From contig CAJYAG010000001.1 of NCBI GenBank assembly GCA_913065125.1, positions 806,001 to 870,000 on the forward strand: 64,000 nucleotides of DNA, in the 5' to 3' direction. Below, piece after piece: positions 24,874-37,600 of this stretch. Origin of the DNA: an uncultured Flavobacteriaceae bacterium (GTDB taxonomy: Bacteria; Bacteroidota; Bacteroidia; Flavobacteriales; Flavobacteriaceae). Position 1 is the first letter of the stretch; the number at the start of each line of letters is the position of its first letter. Position numbers and translations under genes: made by a program. The notes below the pieces were generated by a model. That model saw only the letters and a program-made list of their open reading frames with translations. It had not been told where the DNA came from and did no database searches.

Positions 24874-25608
24874 ATGAATAAGAATTCAAATTTAGCCGTA
24901 CTTATTGACGGAGATAATATACCGTCGGCTCATGTAAAAGAAATGATGGAGGAAATTGCAAAGTACGGAAACCCAACTATTAAAAGAATTTATGGTGATT
25001 GGACGAGTCCGCATTTATCAAAATGGAAAAATCTACTACTCCAAAATGCCATTACTCCAATTCAACAATACGCTTACACATCTGGTAAAAATGCTACAGA
25101 TTCTGCAATGATTATAGATGCAATGGATATTTTATATTCAGAAAAAGTAAACGGTTTTTGTCTTGTTTCTAGTGATAGTGATTTTACAAAACTTGCAACT
25201 AGATTACGAGAAGCAGGTATGCAAGTGATTGGCATAGGAGAAAAAAAAACCCCCAATCCGTTTATTGTTGCATGCGACAAATTTATATATATAGAAATTA
25301 TTAGAAAACAAAATGAAAAGAAAGACAGTGTCAGTCAAAAAGACAACGCAAAAGAAAGTATCGATAAAATTACACCAAAAGTAATTTCTCTAATTTCTAG
25401 CACAATATCTGATTTGTCAGACGAAGAAGGTTGGGCGTTTTTGGGTGATGTAGGAAGTTTACTTCAAAAAAAGCAACCCAATTTTGATTCAAGAAATTAT
25501 GGCTTTGAAAAACTAACACCCTTAATTAAATCTATTGGTAAATTTGATCTAGAACAAAGGGAAAACTCAAAAAGTAAATACAAATTGATTTACGTAAAAA
25601 ACAAATAA
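24874..25608 (+). CDS. NYN-domain protein with C-terminal OST-HTH/LOTUS domain
   Basis: A 244-residue protein. The N-terminal NYN (PIN-like) nuclease domain shows its acidic residues in VLIDGDNIPS (D12, D14), TDSAMIIDAMD (D76, D82) and VSSDSDF (D101, D103). A C-terminal domain (from about residue 160, VISLISSTISDLSDEEGWAFL to YKLIYVKNK) matches the OST-HTH/LOTUS RNA-binding fold. This combination is typical of bacterial LabA-like proteins thought to act on RNA in the cytoplasm. The substrate is unknown. It is a single gene between a terminator and trmD. Confidence 0.87.
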   Translation: MNKNSNLAVLIDGDNIPSAHVKEMMEEIAKYGNPTIKRIYGDWTSPHLSKWKNLLLQNAITPIQQYAYTSGKNATDSAMIIDAMDILYSEKVNGFCLVSSDSDFTKLATRLREAGMQVIGIGEKKTPNPFIVACDKFIYIEIIRKQNEKKDSVSQKDNAKESIDKITPKVISLISSTISDLSDEEGWAFLGDVGSLLQKKQPNFDSRNYGFEKLTPLIKSIGKFDLEQRENSKSKYKLIYVKNK

Positions 25609-25763
25609 GAACAATTCTAATAAAGACTAGAATCTCTAAATAGTTAAACCTATTTTTAACTTCTTGACTAACTGTAAATCACTTTATTAAAACAACTTTT
25701 ATCAAGTAACAAAACGTAACAATTTCTAATAAAATCTTCTTTCCATAAATTCTTAGAAACTCG

Positions 25764-25771
25764 TACATTTG
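25764..25771 (+). promoter_or_regulatory. TAnnTTTG box directly before trmD
   Basis: TACATTTG ends 4 bases before the trmD ATG, predicting a leaderless trmD mRNA. No clear -33 TTG is seen at standard spacing. Confidence 0.5.
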
Positions 25772-25775
25772 CCAA

Positions 25776-26453
25776 ATGCGTATAGATATTATTACAGTGT
25801 CTCCAGAATTGATACAAAGTCCGTTTGACTATTCTATCATTAAAAGAGCAAGAGATAAAGGTTTGGTTGATGTTCATTTTCACAATTTACGTGATTATGG
25901 CTTGGGCAATTACAGACAAATAGACGATACACAATTTGGTGGCGGCGCAGGAATGGTATTGATGTTAGAACCGATTGACAATTGCATTTCTAAATTAAAA
26001 TCTGAGCGAACGTACGACGAAATCATTTACATGACGCCAGATGCAAAAACGTTAAATCAACAAACAGCAAATACACTTTCTTTACAAGAAAATATCATCA
26101 TTTTAACCGGACATTATAAAGGTGTAGATCAACGAGTTAGAGATTTATTTATCACCAAAGAAATTTCTATTGGCGATTATGTGTTGAGTGGTGGCGAATT
26201 GGCTGCAGCAGTTTTGTGTGATGCAATTATCCGATTAATTCCTGGGGCAATTGGCGATGAACAATCTGCATTAACAGATTCTTTTCAAGATAATTTATTA
26301 TCTCCTCCAGTTTATACGCGTCCGTCTGAATACAAAGGGCTAAAAGTTCCTGAAGTTTTATTGTCAGGTAATTTTCCAAAAATTGATGCTTGGAGAACAG
26401 AAAAAGCCTACGAAAGAACAGCACAAATAAGACCAGATTTACTTGATGACTAA
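25776..26453 (+). CDS. trmD: tRNA (guanine-37-N1)-methyltransferase TrmD
   Basis: A 225-residue SPOUT-class enzyme with [16 protein letters not shown] at the N terminus, the trefoil-knot SAM site ([29 protein letters not shown]), and the C-terminal [13 protein letters not shown] and [16 protein letters not shown]. It methylates N1 of G37 in tRNAs that read CNN codons, which prevents frameshifting. It overlaps the next gene by 8 bp. rplS lies one gene downstream, an echo of the common trmD-rplS linkage, here interrupted by a glycosyltransferase gene. Confidence 0.97.
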   Translation: MRIDIITVSPELIQSPFDYSIIKRARDKGLVDVHFHNLRDYGLGNYRQIDDTQFGGGAGMVLMLEPIDNCISKLKSERTYDEIIYMTPDAKTLNQQTANTLSLQENIIILTGHYKGVDQRVRDLFITKEISIGDYVLSGGELAAAVLCDAIIRLIPGAIGDEQSALTDSFQDNLLSPPVYTRPSEYKGLKVPEVLLSGNFPKIDAWRTEKAYERTAQIRPDLLDD

Positions 26454-27924
26454 GTTGAAAAACTTCATACAAAAACATCCAGCGTTGGCAGTTGTATTCG
26501 GATTTCAGTTATTCCGTTTTTTACTGTTGCCTTTTATGGGGTTGATGCCACAAGACGCCTATTATCATTTTTACGGAGAACATTTATCGCCTTCGTATTT
26601 TGATCATCCAGGAATGATTGGGTATATTTTACGAGGATTTACAGAAATATTTGGCAAAACAATTTACGTAGTAAAACTTGCCGATTTTGTAGTTACATCA
26701 TTTACATTATTGAGCTTTTACAAATTAGCAGGATTGTTTTTATCGAAAGCAAAAGCACTGCGAGCATTGGTTTTGATAAGTTCTACTTTATGCGTTTCTA
26801 TTTTATCATTTAATTCAACTCCAGATGTTCCGTTATTATTATTCTGGACATTGACATTGATTAGTTTATACAAAGCAATTTTTGACCAAAAAAAATGGCA
26901 TTGGATTTTTGCAGGAATCTTTATGGGATTGGCTTTTAATAGTAAATACACTGCGTTATTATTACAAATTGGTTTGTTGGCATTCTTAGTGTTTTCTTAT
27001 CAATACAGAAAATTATTATTATCACCTTGGTTATGGCTTTCATTAGTGATTTCTGTTTTGGTAACTTTTCCGGTTTGGTGGTGGAATTACGAGAATGAGT
27101 TTGCTTCTTTTGCTTTTCAAGGCTCTAACAGAACAGGAAGTATTTCTAAATTTAAAATATCACCAGATTATTTTTTCGGAGCAATCGGACATCAAATTGT
27201 ATTATTATTACCCATTTTATTTGCTGTTTTTATATCGTTTACTTTTAAATTCATCAAAAGAGCATTGTTAAAATTTAAATTACCAAAAGCAAAAACATTG
27301 TTCTTACTTGCTTTTTTTATTCCTACGTTTGTTGGATTTTTTGCATTAACACCAATTTATTGGGTTAAATTAAATTGGATGATGCCGTCTTATATTACAG
27401 GGATTATTATTGCAGGAATGTTTATCAGCAAAAAATTGATAAAAGCACAAATTATTACTTCCATTGTTTTTCATGTATTAATTACAGCACAAATTCTATT
27501 TTATTTAGTTCCTATAAAAAGTGATGACACTTGGATTGGTTGGAAAGAATTAGCCATAGAAACCGAAAAATTACAAGAAAAATATCCAAATACCTTTGTG
27601 TTCTCTAACGATGGTTATAAAACTTCTGCGGCATTAAATTTCTTTATGGATGAAAAAGTATATGCACAAAATATTGTTGGTTTGCAGGCTTTACATTTTG
27701 ATTATGTAGGAGATAATTTATCAGATTTAAACAGTAAAAATGCACTCTTTATTGATTCTGACACCCGTTTTAAAAACGCAGATAAGAAAGGAGAAATTCC
27801 TGCAGAAATCAATGGTTACTTTGAAAAAATAACTGAACTAGAACCAATTATTATTACACTAAACGGAAAAGAAGTTCGTAAATTTTGGGTTTTCTACGGC
27901 TCTAATTATCAGCATAAAAAATAA
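26446..27924 (+). CDS. ArnT/PMT-like glycosyltransferase (GT39-type), polytopic membrane protein
   Basis: A 492-residue polytopic membrane protein of the GT-C type. The first loop contains [22 protein letters not shown], with the acidic and aromatic residues expected at the GT39 active site. It is followed by about ten hydrophobic helices, [21 protein letters not shown], and a C-terminal soluble segment (from about 395). Such enzymes move sugars from lipid-linked donors to lipids or proteins at the periplasmic face. The start is the ATG at 26446, directly after a TTG, giving an 8-bp overlap with trmD. The acceptor is unknown. Confidence 0.85.
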   Translation: MTKLKNFIQKHPALAVVFGFQLFRFLLLPFMGLMPQDAYYHFYGEHLSPSYFDHPGMIGYILRGFTEIFGKTIYVVKLADFVVTSFTLLSFYKLAGLFLSKAKALRALVLISSTLCVSILSFNSTPDVPLLLFWTLTLISLYKAIFDQKKWHWIFAGIFMGLAFNSKYTALLLQIGLLAFLVFSYQYRKLLLSPWLWLSLVISVLVTFPVWWWNYENEFASFAFQGSNRTGSISKFKISPDYFFGAIGHQIVLLLPILFAVFISFTFKFIKRALLKFKLPKAKTLFLLAFFIPTFVGFFALTPIYWVKLNWMMPSYITGIIIAGMFISKKLIKAQIITSIVFHVLITAQILFYLVPIKSDDTWIGWKELAIETEKLQEKYPNTFVFSNDGYKTSAALNFFMDEKVYAQNIVGLQALHFDYVGDNLSDLNSKNALFIDSDTRFKNADKKGEIPAEINGYFEKITELEPIIITLNGKEVRKFWVFYGSNYQHKK

Positions 27925-27958
27925 TATACTAAAAGTATTCTTATTCTAAAATATTTAC

Positions 27959-27966
27959 TAAATTTG
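27959..27966 (+). promoter_or_regulatory. rplS promoter -7 box
   Basis: TAAATTTG is an exact TAnnTTTG match 71 bases before the rplS ATG, so this transcript has a real 5' leader. No good TTG lies at the usual -33 position. Confidence 0.5.
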
Positions 27967-28037
27967 CAACCTCAAAATTAACCTCTGACGAAGAAATCGT
28001 GTAAGTTGGTTCTTGAAAAACCATAAATAAAATAAAA

Positions 28038-28388
28038 ATGGAATCTTTAATAAAATTTGTACAAGACGAGTTTGTAACAAAAAACGAAAACCCAGAATTT
28101 GCAGCTGGTGATACTATTACAGTATATTACGAAATTAGAGAAGGAGACAAAGTTAGAACTCAGTTTTTTAGAGGAGTTGTAATTCAACGTAAAGGAACTG
28201 GTTTATCAGAAACTTTTACAATTAGAAAAATGTCTGGAACAGTTGGTGTTGAGCGTATTTTTCCTGTAAACTTACCATCAATTCAAAAAATTGAAGTAAA
28301 CAAAAGAGGAAAAGTTAGAAGAGCTCGTATCTTTTACTTTAGAGGACTTACTGGTAAAAAAGCAAGAATTACTGAGAAAAGAAGATAA
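28038..28388 (+). CDS. rplS: 50S ribosomal protein L19
   Basis: A 116-residue protein with typical L19 sequence: GDTITVYYEIREGDKVRTQ, FRGVVIQRKGTG, FTIRKMSGTVGVERIFPV, and RRARIFYFRGLTGKKARI. L19 sits at the 30S-50S interface. It has its own likely promoter (27959) and a strong terminator 22 bases downstream. Confidence 0.98.
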   Translation: MESLIKFVQDEFVTKNENPEFAAGDTITVYYEIREGDKVRTQFFRGVVIQRKGTGLSETFTIRKMSGTVGVERIFPVNLPSIQKIEVNKRGKVRRARIFYFRGLTGKKARITEKRR

Positions 28389-28410
28389 TTTTCTTTTACC
28401 AAAACCATAT

Positions 28411-28445
28411 AAAAAAAGCGTTGTGATTTTCACAACGCTTTTTTT
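28411..28445 (+). terminator. Terminator of rplS
   Basis: AAAGCGTTGTGA-TTT-TCACAACGCTTT with flanking A and T runs: a long perfect stem ending in seven Ts. Confidence 0.95.
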
Positions 28446-28639
28446 AATGAACAAATGTTTATAAAACATGTTTATATCTTGTTGATTACTAATTAGTTGA
28501 AAATTTTGTTTTTATAAAGATGTCTCCTATATTTGAATTGTTGATACGAAATAAAGTTATAAATAATCGCAAGAATAAGCATAGTCTTATTTCGAGAAAC
28601 AATAAAGTAACGTTCTTTATCATCGTTTTTCATACACAA

Positions 28640-28985
28640 AGTAAAAATGATTTACAGCAATGATAATTCATTTTTAGAGCTCGAGGGAAGTTCTCTGTAA
28701 AAAGAAAACCAACGAAAGTTCAGAATTAAAGCGAAAGCAGCAATTTCTTTAAATTTGAAAAACACATCGAGTTGTCAATATTGGTAACATATATACAAAA
28801 TGTGTAGATGAAGCTAGACAATTCAACAACTGAAATAAAAGAAGTTAATTTTTTATTGAGGCATAGTTTTTCACAAGCTGAAGAACTACTTGTAAAGCGT
28901 TGTAGGAATACAACAGAATTAACGGAAAGTATTTCAAAGAAGCCATATCATAACAAGCAATTGTTGGATATGGCTTTTATTATTA
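28640..28985 (+). ncRNA. Candidate structured RNA with GNRA-type hairpins
   Basis: Hairpins on the plus strand: AAC-GAAA-GTT (28711-28720); GC-GAAA-GC (28731-28738) inside outer arms AATTAAAG/CTTTAAATT (28724-28755); GTTGTA-GGAA-TACAAC (28899-28914); and a long final hairpin with arms AAGCCATATC (28940-28949) and GATATGGCTT (28967-28976) enclosing AACAA-GCAA-TTGTT, followed by TTTTATTATT. Four of the loops fit GNRA. The last hairpin looks like an intrinsic terminator. No family is recognised, and short stems can arise by chance in AT-rich DNA. Confidence 0.35.
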
Positions 28986-29083
28986 ATAACAAATTCTGTT
29001 TTTAGCGTATTTCTTTTATTAAATTCATATTTATACTAGTGTATTATTAATAATTTGATAGAATTTTTCTCATCTATAATCAC

Positions 29084-29091
29084 TAAATTTG
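29084..29091 (+). promoter_or_regulatory. icd promoter -7 box
   Basis: TAAATTTG, an exact TAnnTTTG match 34 bases before the icd ATG. A TTTG lies 26 bases upstream, slightly farther than the usual spacing. Confidence 0.5.
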
Positions 29092-29113
29092 TAGCACTTA
29101 AATTCAATTATAA

Positions 29114-31351
<2,238 letters not shown>

Positions 31352-31370
31352 AAAAATAAATAGATTATTT

Positions 31371-31402
31371 AAAGGCGATGTAATTTATACATCGCCTTTT
31401 TT
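31371..31402 (+). terminator. Terminator of icd
   Basis: AAAGGCGATGTA-ATTTA-TACATCGCCTTT followed by Ts, 19 bases after the stop. The next promoter box starts four bases later. Confidence 0.93.
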
Positions 31403-31405
31403 AGT

Positions 31406-31413
31406 TATTTTTG
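31406..31413 (+). promoter_or_regulatory. TAnnTTTG box directly before murQ
   Basis: TATTTTTG, with the murQ ATG starting 6 bases after its last G. It is squeezed between the icd terminator and murQ, so little room exists for a leader; a leaderless mRNA is predicted. Confidence 0.5.
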
Positions 31414-31418
31414 ATTTT

Positions 31419-32237
31419 ATGAGTTTTACGAAAACTACAGAACAAGATTCTAAGTACAATCATTTAGAAAAAATGAATGCTTCAACATTGATAAACAATA
31501 TCAATAATGAAGATAAAACGGTTGCTTTTGCTGTAGAAAAAGCAATTCCACAGATAACTGCTTTAACCGAAGTGCTAGTAGAAAAACTTAAGAACGGTGG
31601 CAGATTATTTTATTTAGGCGCAGGAACAAGTGGACGATTAGGAATTTTAGACGCATCTGAATGTCCGCCAACATTTGGCGTTCCACATGAATTGGTTGTT
31701 GGTTTAATTGCTGGTGGAGATATCGCCATTAGAAAAGCTGTAGAAAACGCGGAAGATTCTACGACTCAAGGTTGGATTGATTTACAACAATACAATGTCT
31801 CAGAAAAAGATGTTGTAATCGGAATTGCAGCTTCAGGAACAACACCTTATGTAGTTGCAGCATTAGAAACTTGCAATAAACAAAACATTATTACAGGTTG
31901 TATTACTTGTAATAAAAACAGTCCGTTATCTAAAGTTTCTAAATATCCGATTGAAGTTGTTGTTGGTCCAGAATTTGTAACCGGAAGTTCTAGAATGAAA
32001 GCTGGAACAGCACAAAAAATGGTATTGAATATGCTCACAACGTCAACCATGATTTTACTAGGAAAAGTAAAAGGAAATAAAATGATTGACATGCAATTAT
32101 CTAACGATAAATTGGTAAATAGAGGAATTGAAATGTTAGCAAACGAATTAAAAATAGACAAAGAAGCGGCAGCTATTTTGTTAGAAAAATATAAGAACGT
32201 TAGAAATGCAATTTTAAACTACAACAATGGCAATTAA
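31419..32237 (+). CDS. murQ: N-acetylmuramic acid 6-phosphate etherase MurQ
   Basis: A 272-residue SIS-domain protein with family motifs LFYLGAGTSGRLGILDASE, CPPTFGVP, AASGTTPYVVAAL, VGPEFVTGSSRMKAGTAQK and MIDMQLSNDKLVNRG. It cleaves the lactyl ether of MurNAc-6-phosphate to GlcNAc-6-phosphate in peptidoglycan recycling. It is slightly shorter than the ~300-residue E. coli enzyme, lacking part of the C-terminal helical region. It overlaps the next small gene by 11 bp. Confidence 0.96.
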   Translation: MSFTKTTEQDSKYNHLEKMNASTLINNINNEDKTVAFAVEKAIPQITALTEVLVEKLKNGGRLFYLGAGTSGRLGILDASECPPTFGVPHELVVGLIAGGDIAIRKAVENAEDSTTQGWIDLQQYNVSEKDVVIGIAASGTTPYVVAALETCNKQNIITGCITCNKNSPLSKVSKYPIEVVVGPEFVTGSSRMKAGTAQKMVLNMLTTSTMILLGKVKGNKMIDMQLSNDKLVNRGIEMLANELKIDKEAAAILLEKYKNVRNAILNYNNGN

Positions 32238-32463
32238 CACAGATTTATTAAGCAAAGGAATCAAACAACTATTAGTGTTGATTTCACTTTTAATTATCTC
32301 TCCAATTACTTTAAATATTGGCTTTAAAGCATTGAATAAAATGGAAGACTCCATGTGGATTGCCTATTTAATTTTAGCAGTTGCTATAGTCTTATCAATT
32401 ACTACATTTATTTTAGCTTTTAAAACAATTAAAACCTTTTTAGACGGATTGTTTAACAAATAA
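32227..32463 (+). CDS. Small two-helix membrane protein (DUF6095-like)
   Basis: A 78-residue protein with two transmembrane helices (LLVLISLLIISPITLNIGF and IAYLILAVAIVLSITTFILA). It resembles the DUF6095 family of flavobacterial membrane proteins found beside murQ. The function is unknown. Its ATG lies inside the end of murQ, so translation is probably coupled. Confidence 0.72.
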   Translation: MAINTDLLSKGIKQLLVLISLLIISPITLNIGFKALNKMEDSMWIAYLILAVAIVLSITTFILAFKTIKTFLDGLFNK

Positions 32464-32466
32464 GAA

Positions 32467-33519
32467 TTGAACTCTAAAAGAAACATACAAAGATTACTTA
32501 ATTGGGAATATTGGCCAACTTCAATGTTTTATATTCCAAATATTCCTTTTGCTTTTTACCATGCAATAAAGGCAAAAAACTTGGTTTTTTACACGGCTGT
32601 TAATCCTGCGATAGAGAATTCTGGAATTGGCACAGAATCTAAGTACAAAACCATGCAATTAATTCCGAAAGAATATTTGCCTGCAACCCTTTTTCATGAA
32701 GCAAATTCTGACATTTCTGAATCTATTAAAAAAATTAAAGCACTAAACATTTCTTATCCATTAATTGCAAAACCAGATATTGGTTTTAGAGGTTTGTTAG
32801 TAAAAAAAATTGCATCAGAAAGTGAACTTAAAAACTATCTTAAAAAATATCCCATCGATATTTTAATTCAGGAATTTTTAACTGAAAAAAAAGAGTGTGG
32901 CATTTTTTACCTTCGTTTCCCTGACAGTCAAAACGGAAAAATCACATCCATTACATTAAAAGATTTTCTGCATATTATTGGTGATGGAAAACAAACTTTA
33001 GAAGAACTTGTTTTATCTGACGAACGTGCAAAAAATTATGTTGAAATCATTAAAAATAACGCAACAATTCCGTTAAACACAATTATCAAAAAGGATGAAA
33101 AAGTACAACTTTCTGATATTGGAAACCACTCAAAAGGAACTCAGTTTATAAATGGTAATTACTTAATTTCTAAAAAACTAGAAGCAACAATTACCAAATT
33201 AAACAAGCAAATTGATGGTTGGTTTTATGGAAGGATTGATATTAAATACAATACTTTTGAAGAGTTGGAAAACGGTAAGTTTAAAATTTTAGAACTCAAC
33301 GGAATTTTAGCAGAGCCCACTCATATTTATGATGCCAGTAAAACAAATTACTTAAAAGCATTAAAAGAAATGCGAATACACTGGAAAGAATTGTATAAAA
33401 TTGCTAGAATAAATCACGATAAAAATAAAATTCCTTATCGCTCTACAATTGGTTTATTAAAGGATGTGAAAGAGTTGAATAAATATACTAAAAGCATTAA
33501 AAGACTCAATAAACATTAA
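32467..33519 (+). CDS. ATP-grasp-like protein, D-Ala-D-Ala-ligase-related
   Basis: A 350-residue protein starting with TTG four bases after the small membrane gene. ATP-grasp traits are visible: YPLIAKPDIGFRGLLVKKI (nucleotide-lysine strand), IDILIQEFL, and a C-terminal metal-site-like FYGRIDIKYN...ILELNGILAEPTHIYD. Such enzymes join a carboxylate to an amine using ATP. The substrate is unknown; it is not the housekeeping Ddl, because the D-Ala site motifs are not evident. The downstream gene of unknown function may share its pathway. Confidence 0.75.
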   Translation: MNSKRNIQRLLNWEYWPTSMFYIPNIPFAFYHAIKAKNLVFYTAVNPAIENSGIGTESKYKTMQLIPKEYLPATLFHEANSDISESIKKIKALNISYPLIAKPDIGFRGLLVKKIASESELKNYLKKYPIDILIQEFLTEKKECGIFYLRFPDSQNGKITSITLKDFLHIIGDGKQTLEELVLSDERAKNYVEIIKNNATIPLNTIIKKDEKVQLSDIGNHSKGTQFINGNYLISKKLEATITKLNKQIDGWFYGRIDIKYNTFEELENGKFKILELNGILAEPTHIYDASKTNYLKALKEMRIHWKELYKIARINHDKNKIPYRSTIGLLKDVKELNKYTKSIKRLNKH

Positions 33520-33562
33520 TCCTAATAAAATATATTTCAATTTTTGTATATTAATCCATTGA

Positions 33563-34561
33563 GACAAAAAAACAAGAGCTATCGAAGATGCAATCATAAT
33601 TATATTATCTTTTCCTGACACAATAGTTAGACCTGCTTATTGGGAGTCTACAAGTAAAATCTGGCCAAAAATTGGCATTGGGAATAAGCATGCAATTAAA
33701 GCTGGTCATTCTGCTCTTTTACTCATTAAAAAAAATGATTCTAAAATTAATTATTTTGATTTTGGGAGGTATATAACTTCTTATGGAAAAGGACGTGTAA
33801 GATCTGCAGAGACAGATCCAGAAATTAACATTCCAATCGATGCTAAATTTAAAAACAACACATTAATAAACCTAAAGGAAATTTTATTGTGGCTAGAAAA
33901 GCATCCAGAGAAAACACACGGATACGGTCGATTAGTTGCAAGTACAAATGATAAAATTAATTACAATAAAGCCCTAAATTTTATTCAAAGTTTAATTCAT
34001 AAAAAAGAACTTCCTTATGGTGCTTTTGTAAAAAAGGGAAGTAATTGTGCAAGGTTTGTAACGGATACAATTATTAACTCTTGTACAAAAAAGAATATTA
34101 TTCTAAAGTTAAAAAGTTCATATATACTTACTCCAAGTCCAATAGGAAACACTTTAAAAGGAAAAACTCAAGAAACCGTTTTTACCATAAAAAATCAAAT
34201 AATTAAAGAATATAAAAACAGGTCTATTTTAAAAGAATACAGAATGACGTTCTTTAATAAATTCGAAAATGAGTTGAATTTAATTGGAACTGAATTTCCC
34301 GATATAGAAAAATTTAATCTAAGTAACGCCACTTGGCTGCCTGGAATTGGAAGTGGCGCTTGGTTTAAAATTGAAAATAAACTCAATGACAATTATTATA
34401 GAATTGTAAGATATTGTTATAGAGGAAATAAAGACTTTGAATCAATATTTACAGTAAATAAATCATGTTTTAACCATCAAAAAGAACACTTGTTTGTTCA
34501 TCCAACAAACTGTAAAGAAGTCATTGTTAAGCAAAATGATGAAATCTACACTTTTAAATAA
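33563..34561 (+). CDS. DUF6695-like protein with unresolved or frameshifted start
   Basis: The protein-like frame runs uninterrupted from 33563 to the stop at 34561 (332 codons), much longer than the stretch after the first in-frame TTG at 33887. The upstream part is clearly protein-like: LSFPDTIVRPAYWES, IGIGNKHAIKAGHSALLLIKK, YFDFGRYITSYGKGRVRSAETDPE. Later blocks are LPYGAFVKKGSNCARFVTDTI and LPGIGSGAWFKI, which resemble DUF6695. No ATG, GTG or TTG precedes the conserved part in frame. A TTG at 33559 would be in frame if the seven-A run at 33566-33572 had six. So this is a frameshifted start, a sequencing error or a rare start codon. Function unknown. Confidence 0.65.
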   Translation, partial: DKKTRAIEDAIIIILSFPDTIVRPAYWESTSKIWPKIGIGNKHAIKAGHSALLLIKKNDSKINYFDFGRYITSYGKGRVRSAETDPEINIPIDAKFKNNTLINLKEILLWLEKHPEKTHGYGRLVASTNDKINYNKALNFIQSLIHKKELPYGAFVKKGSNCARFVTDTIINSCTKKNIILKLKSSYILTPSPIGNTLKGKTQETVFTIKNQIIKEYKNRSILKEYRMTFFNKFENELNLIGTEFPDIEKFNLSNATWLPGIGSGAWFKIENKLNDNYYRIVRYCYRGNKDFESIFTVNKSCFNHQKEHLFVHPTNCKEVIVKQNDEIYTFK

Positions 34562-34643
34562 AATAATTCCAGATTCTAATTCAGATACATTTTTTAACCA
34601 ATCGTTATTTTTTTGTAACTTAGAACTAAGAAGGAATGTAATT

Positions 34644-37600
34644 ATGAAAAATAGCAACTATTTATTTTTTAAACTCATACTAAGCTGTTTATTAACTTTT
34701 TATACAATTAATTTTCATAGCTATGAAAATTCAAATACTTCGTTTTCAACATTTCAAACCTCAATAAATAACTTTACAATTCAAGGTAAAGTTATTGATA
34801 AAAACACTGGAAAAGCCATTCCGTTTTGTAGTATTGTAATTGATGGAACTTTTACCGGAACATCAAGTAACGAGTTAGGGGAATTTGAAATTAAAGTTGA
34901 TACTTTACCTGCTAAACTAATTTTTACGCACCTAAATTATGATGAACAAACTATACATATAACTTCAAATAAGAACCTTGTTATTAAATTAACTCCATTT
35001 GTTCACGAGTTAGAAGAAGTTATCATATCAAATAAAAAAGATTTTTATGCATACGAACTAGCTAAAAAAGCGTTTCGAAGAGCAGATGTATATGCAAGAA
35101 ATAAAAAATACGGAAAAGCATATTACAGACAAAATTCTAAAAATGGAGATGAATATTCTGAGTTTTCTGAAATTATTTATGACATTAAATATTCTACTGA
35201 AGGCATTGACGATTGGGATATTTTAGAAGGAAGATACGCACTAAAAGGCGGAACAGTAAACAACAGAAACTACACCTTATTATCACGAATTTTAAAGTCA
35301 TTTCAGCAAAATTCTGAAGATTTAATTTTCCCGTTGAGAGATAATATTGATCATTTTTACAATGTAAAAGTCATTCAAAAAATCAAAACAAAAAATGGCC
35401 AAATTGCAGTTGTTAGTTTTGATCCATTTTCAAAAATAAAAACACCCATTTTAAAAGCTGAAGCTTATATAAACATAGAAACTAACGAACTTTTAAAATT
35501 AACTGCAACGTTAGAAAATGATGATTTTAAAGCAGTAAATTTTAAAGACGAAAATGCCGAGAAAAAGAAATATGTTCTTACTTATGAAATGGCGTTTAAA
35601 AAAGATAGTGTTTTTGATTTGGTAATGGATTATATGAAAGTAGATCAAAAGTTTGATTATTACAGAAATGACAGCTTAAAAACACAAGTAACATCAACTT
35701 CTACACTTTCGTTTTTTGAGCATTATTCACCTGATTCAAGAAAGCGACTTGGAAGACAGTTTGGTAATAACGAAAGTGATTGGCAAAAACTAAATACAAT
35801 TGGTTACAACCAAGAATTTTGGAGAGAAAATGCAATTGTAAAAAGAACTCCAATTGAAGAAGAAGTTATCAATTCTTTTGAAAGAAACAGTTCATTTGAA
35901 TCAATTTTCTTTAATACAAGAGACCAAATTTCGTTGACACAATCTAATATTTCTGATGATATTTTTATACAAGAAATAGAAAAAAATATTCTTAATTACA
36001 ATTCATACAAACCGGTTGAAAAAGTCTATTTACACACCGACAAAGATTTATTAACCGAGAATGAAAATCTTTGGTTTAGTGCTTACGTTACTTTAGGCAC
36101 AAAACATCATTATTCTTTTGCAAGCAAAGTTTTATATATTGATTTAATCAATCCGAAAGGAGAAATTATTCAAAATCAAACAATTCCGTTAGAAGAAGGT
36201 CGGGGAAAAGGAAGTTTAAAAACTCCGAAAAATAGTGTTTCTGGCGATTATCAAATAAGAGCATACACAAAATGGATGCAAAATTTTGATGAAGCTTTTT
36301 TCTTTACAAAAACAATTAAAATAGTTTCTAAAAACACTACAAAAACACCTTTAAATAATACAAATATCGATTTGCAATTTTTTCCAGAAGGCGGTTCAAT
36401 AATTGCTGAAATAAACGGAAGAGTTGCTTTTAAAGCAATTGGCATTGACGGATTAGGAAAAGAAGTAAAAGGTAAAATAGTAGATTCTAACAATAATTTT
36501 ATATCCAATATAAAATCAATTGAAAATGGCGCTGGCGTATTTAATTTTAATCCAAAACTTGGTGAAACGTATACTGCAATTGTAAATAATGATTTAAAAT
36601 TTAAGCTTCCAAAAACCCAAAGTATTGGTTATAAAATGCTTGTAAGTAATATCAATCCTAAAAACATTAAAGTAAAAGTACAGGCTACAGAAAATTTAAG
36701 AGGTAAAAAGTTTTATGTTGTTGGACATATCCATAATGAAAAATATTATCAAGGAAAGTTTGAGTTTGGCGGTAAATTATTAGTGGATTTTGAAATACCT
36801 AAAAACAAATTACCTACTGGTATTTTTAAATTGACTTTGTTTAGTGAAGAAGGAATTCCTATGGCAGAAAGAGCTGTGTTTGTAAACAATAATAACGAAT
36901 TAAATATTACTGCAACTATTGATAATTCTAAACCAATATTAAACAATAAAATAAAAGTAGATATTGATATGAAAGATGATAGAAATTGGCCTGTTTCTAC
37001 TGGAGTTTCGATTTCTGTAACTGATGCAGATAAGTTTAACAGAAAAGAAAACAGCACAAATATTTTAACACAACTTTTATTTGAATCAGATTTAAAAGGG
37101 TTTGTAGAAAATCCTGGTTTATTTTTTAACAAAAGTAATAGAGCAACAAGATATCGTTTAGAATTGGTAATGTTAACGCATGGTTGGAGAAACATTAATT
37201 GGAAAAAAATTAAAAATGACGCATTAGTAAAGCTTAATAAACACCCTTTTGAACAAGGAATTAAAATTTCTGGAGTTGCTAAAAAATCAGGTAACATTTT
37301 ACTTTTTAAAAAAATAAAAATGGTTGCTCTAAGCGAAAATGAATATGCAACCTATACAGCTACAACAAATGATAAAGGGGAGTTTACTATTGAAAATTTC
37401 AACAATGTTGGAGAAACTAAAATCAACTTCAACGAGATTGGAAATGATGGTAAATTAATAGAAGTTGATGTAGTTTTAAACACAACAAAATCAACAAAAA
37501 ATTTACCAAGTAACTTTAGAAGTTTCACAAAAGAGCCTTCAGAAAATGATGTAAAATACTCTAAACTTACTTCTTTAAACTTGATAAATGACTCGATTAA

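Noticed and set aside
28808..29005. A 65-codon frame in the rplS-icd spacer
   Set aside because: It shows no family similarity or signal and overlaps the strongest hairpins of the region. It is better explained as part of a non-coding stretch.
34494..34643. A 50-residue N-terminal extension of the TonB-plug protein (start at 34494)
   Set aside because: It lies inside the preceding gene and would bury the signal peptide, which begins properly at the ATG at 34644.
36749..37297. A 182-codon minus-strand frame inside the MG2/TonB-plug gene
   Set aside because: Its hydrophobic composition comes from antisense reading of AT-rich coding sequence. No promoter or conserved motif is seen.
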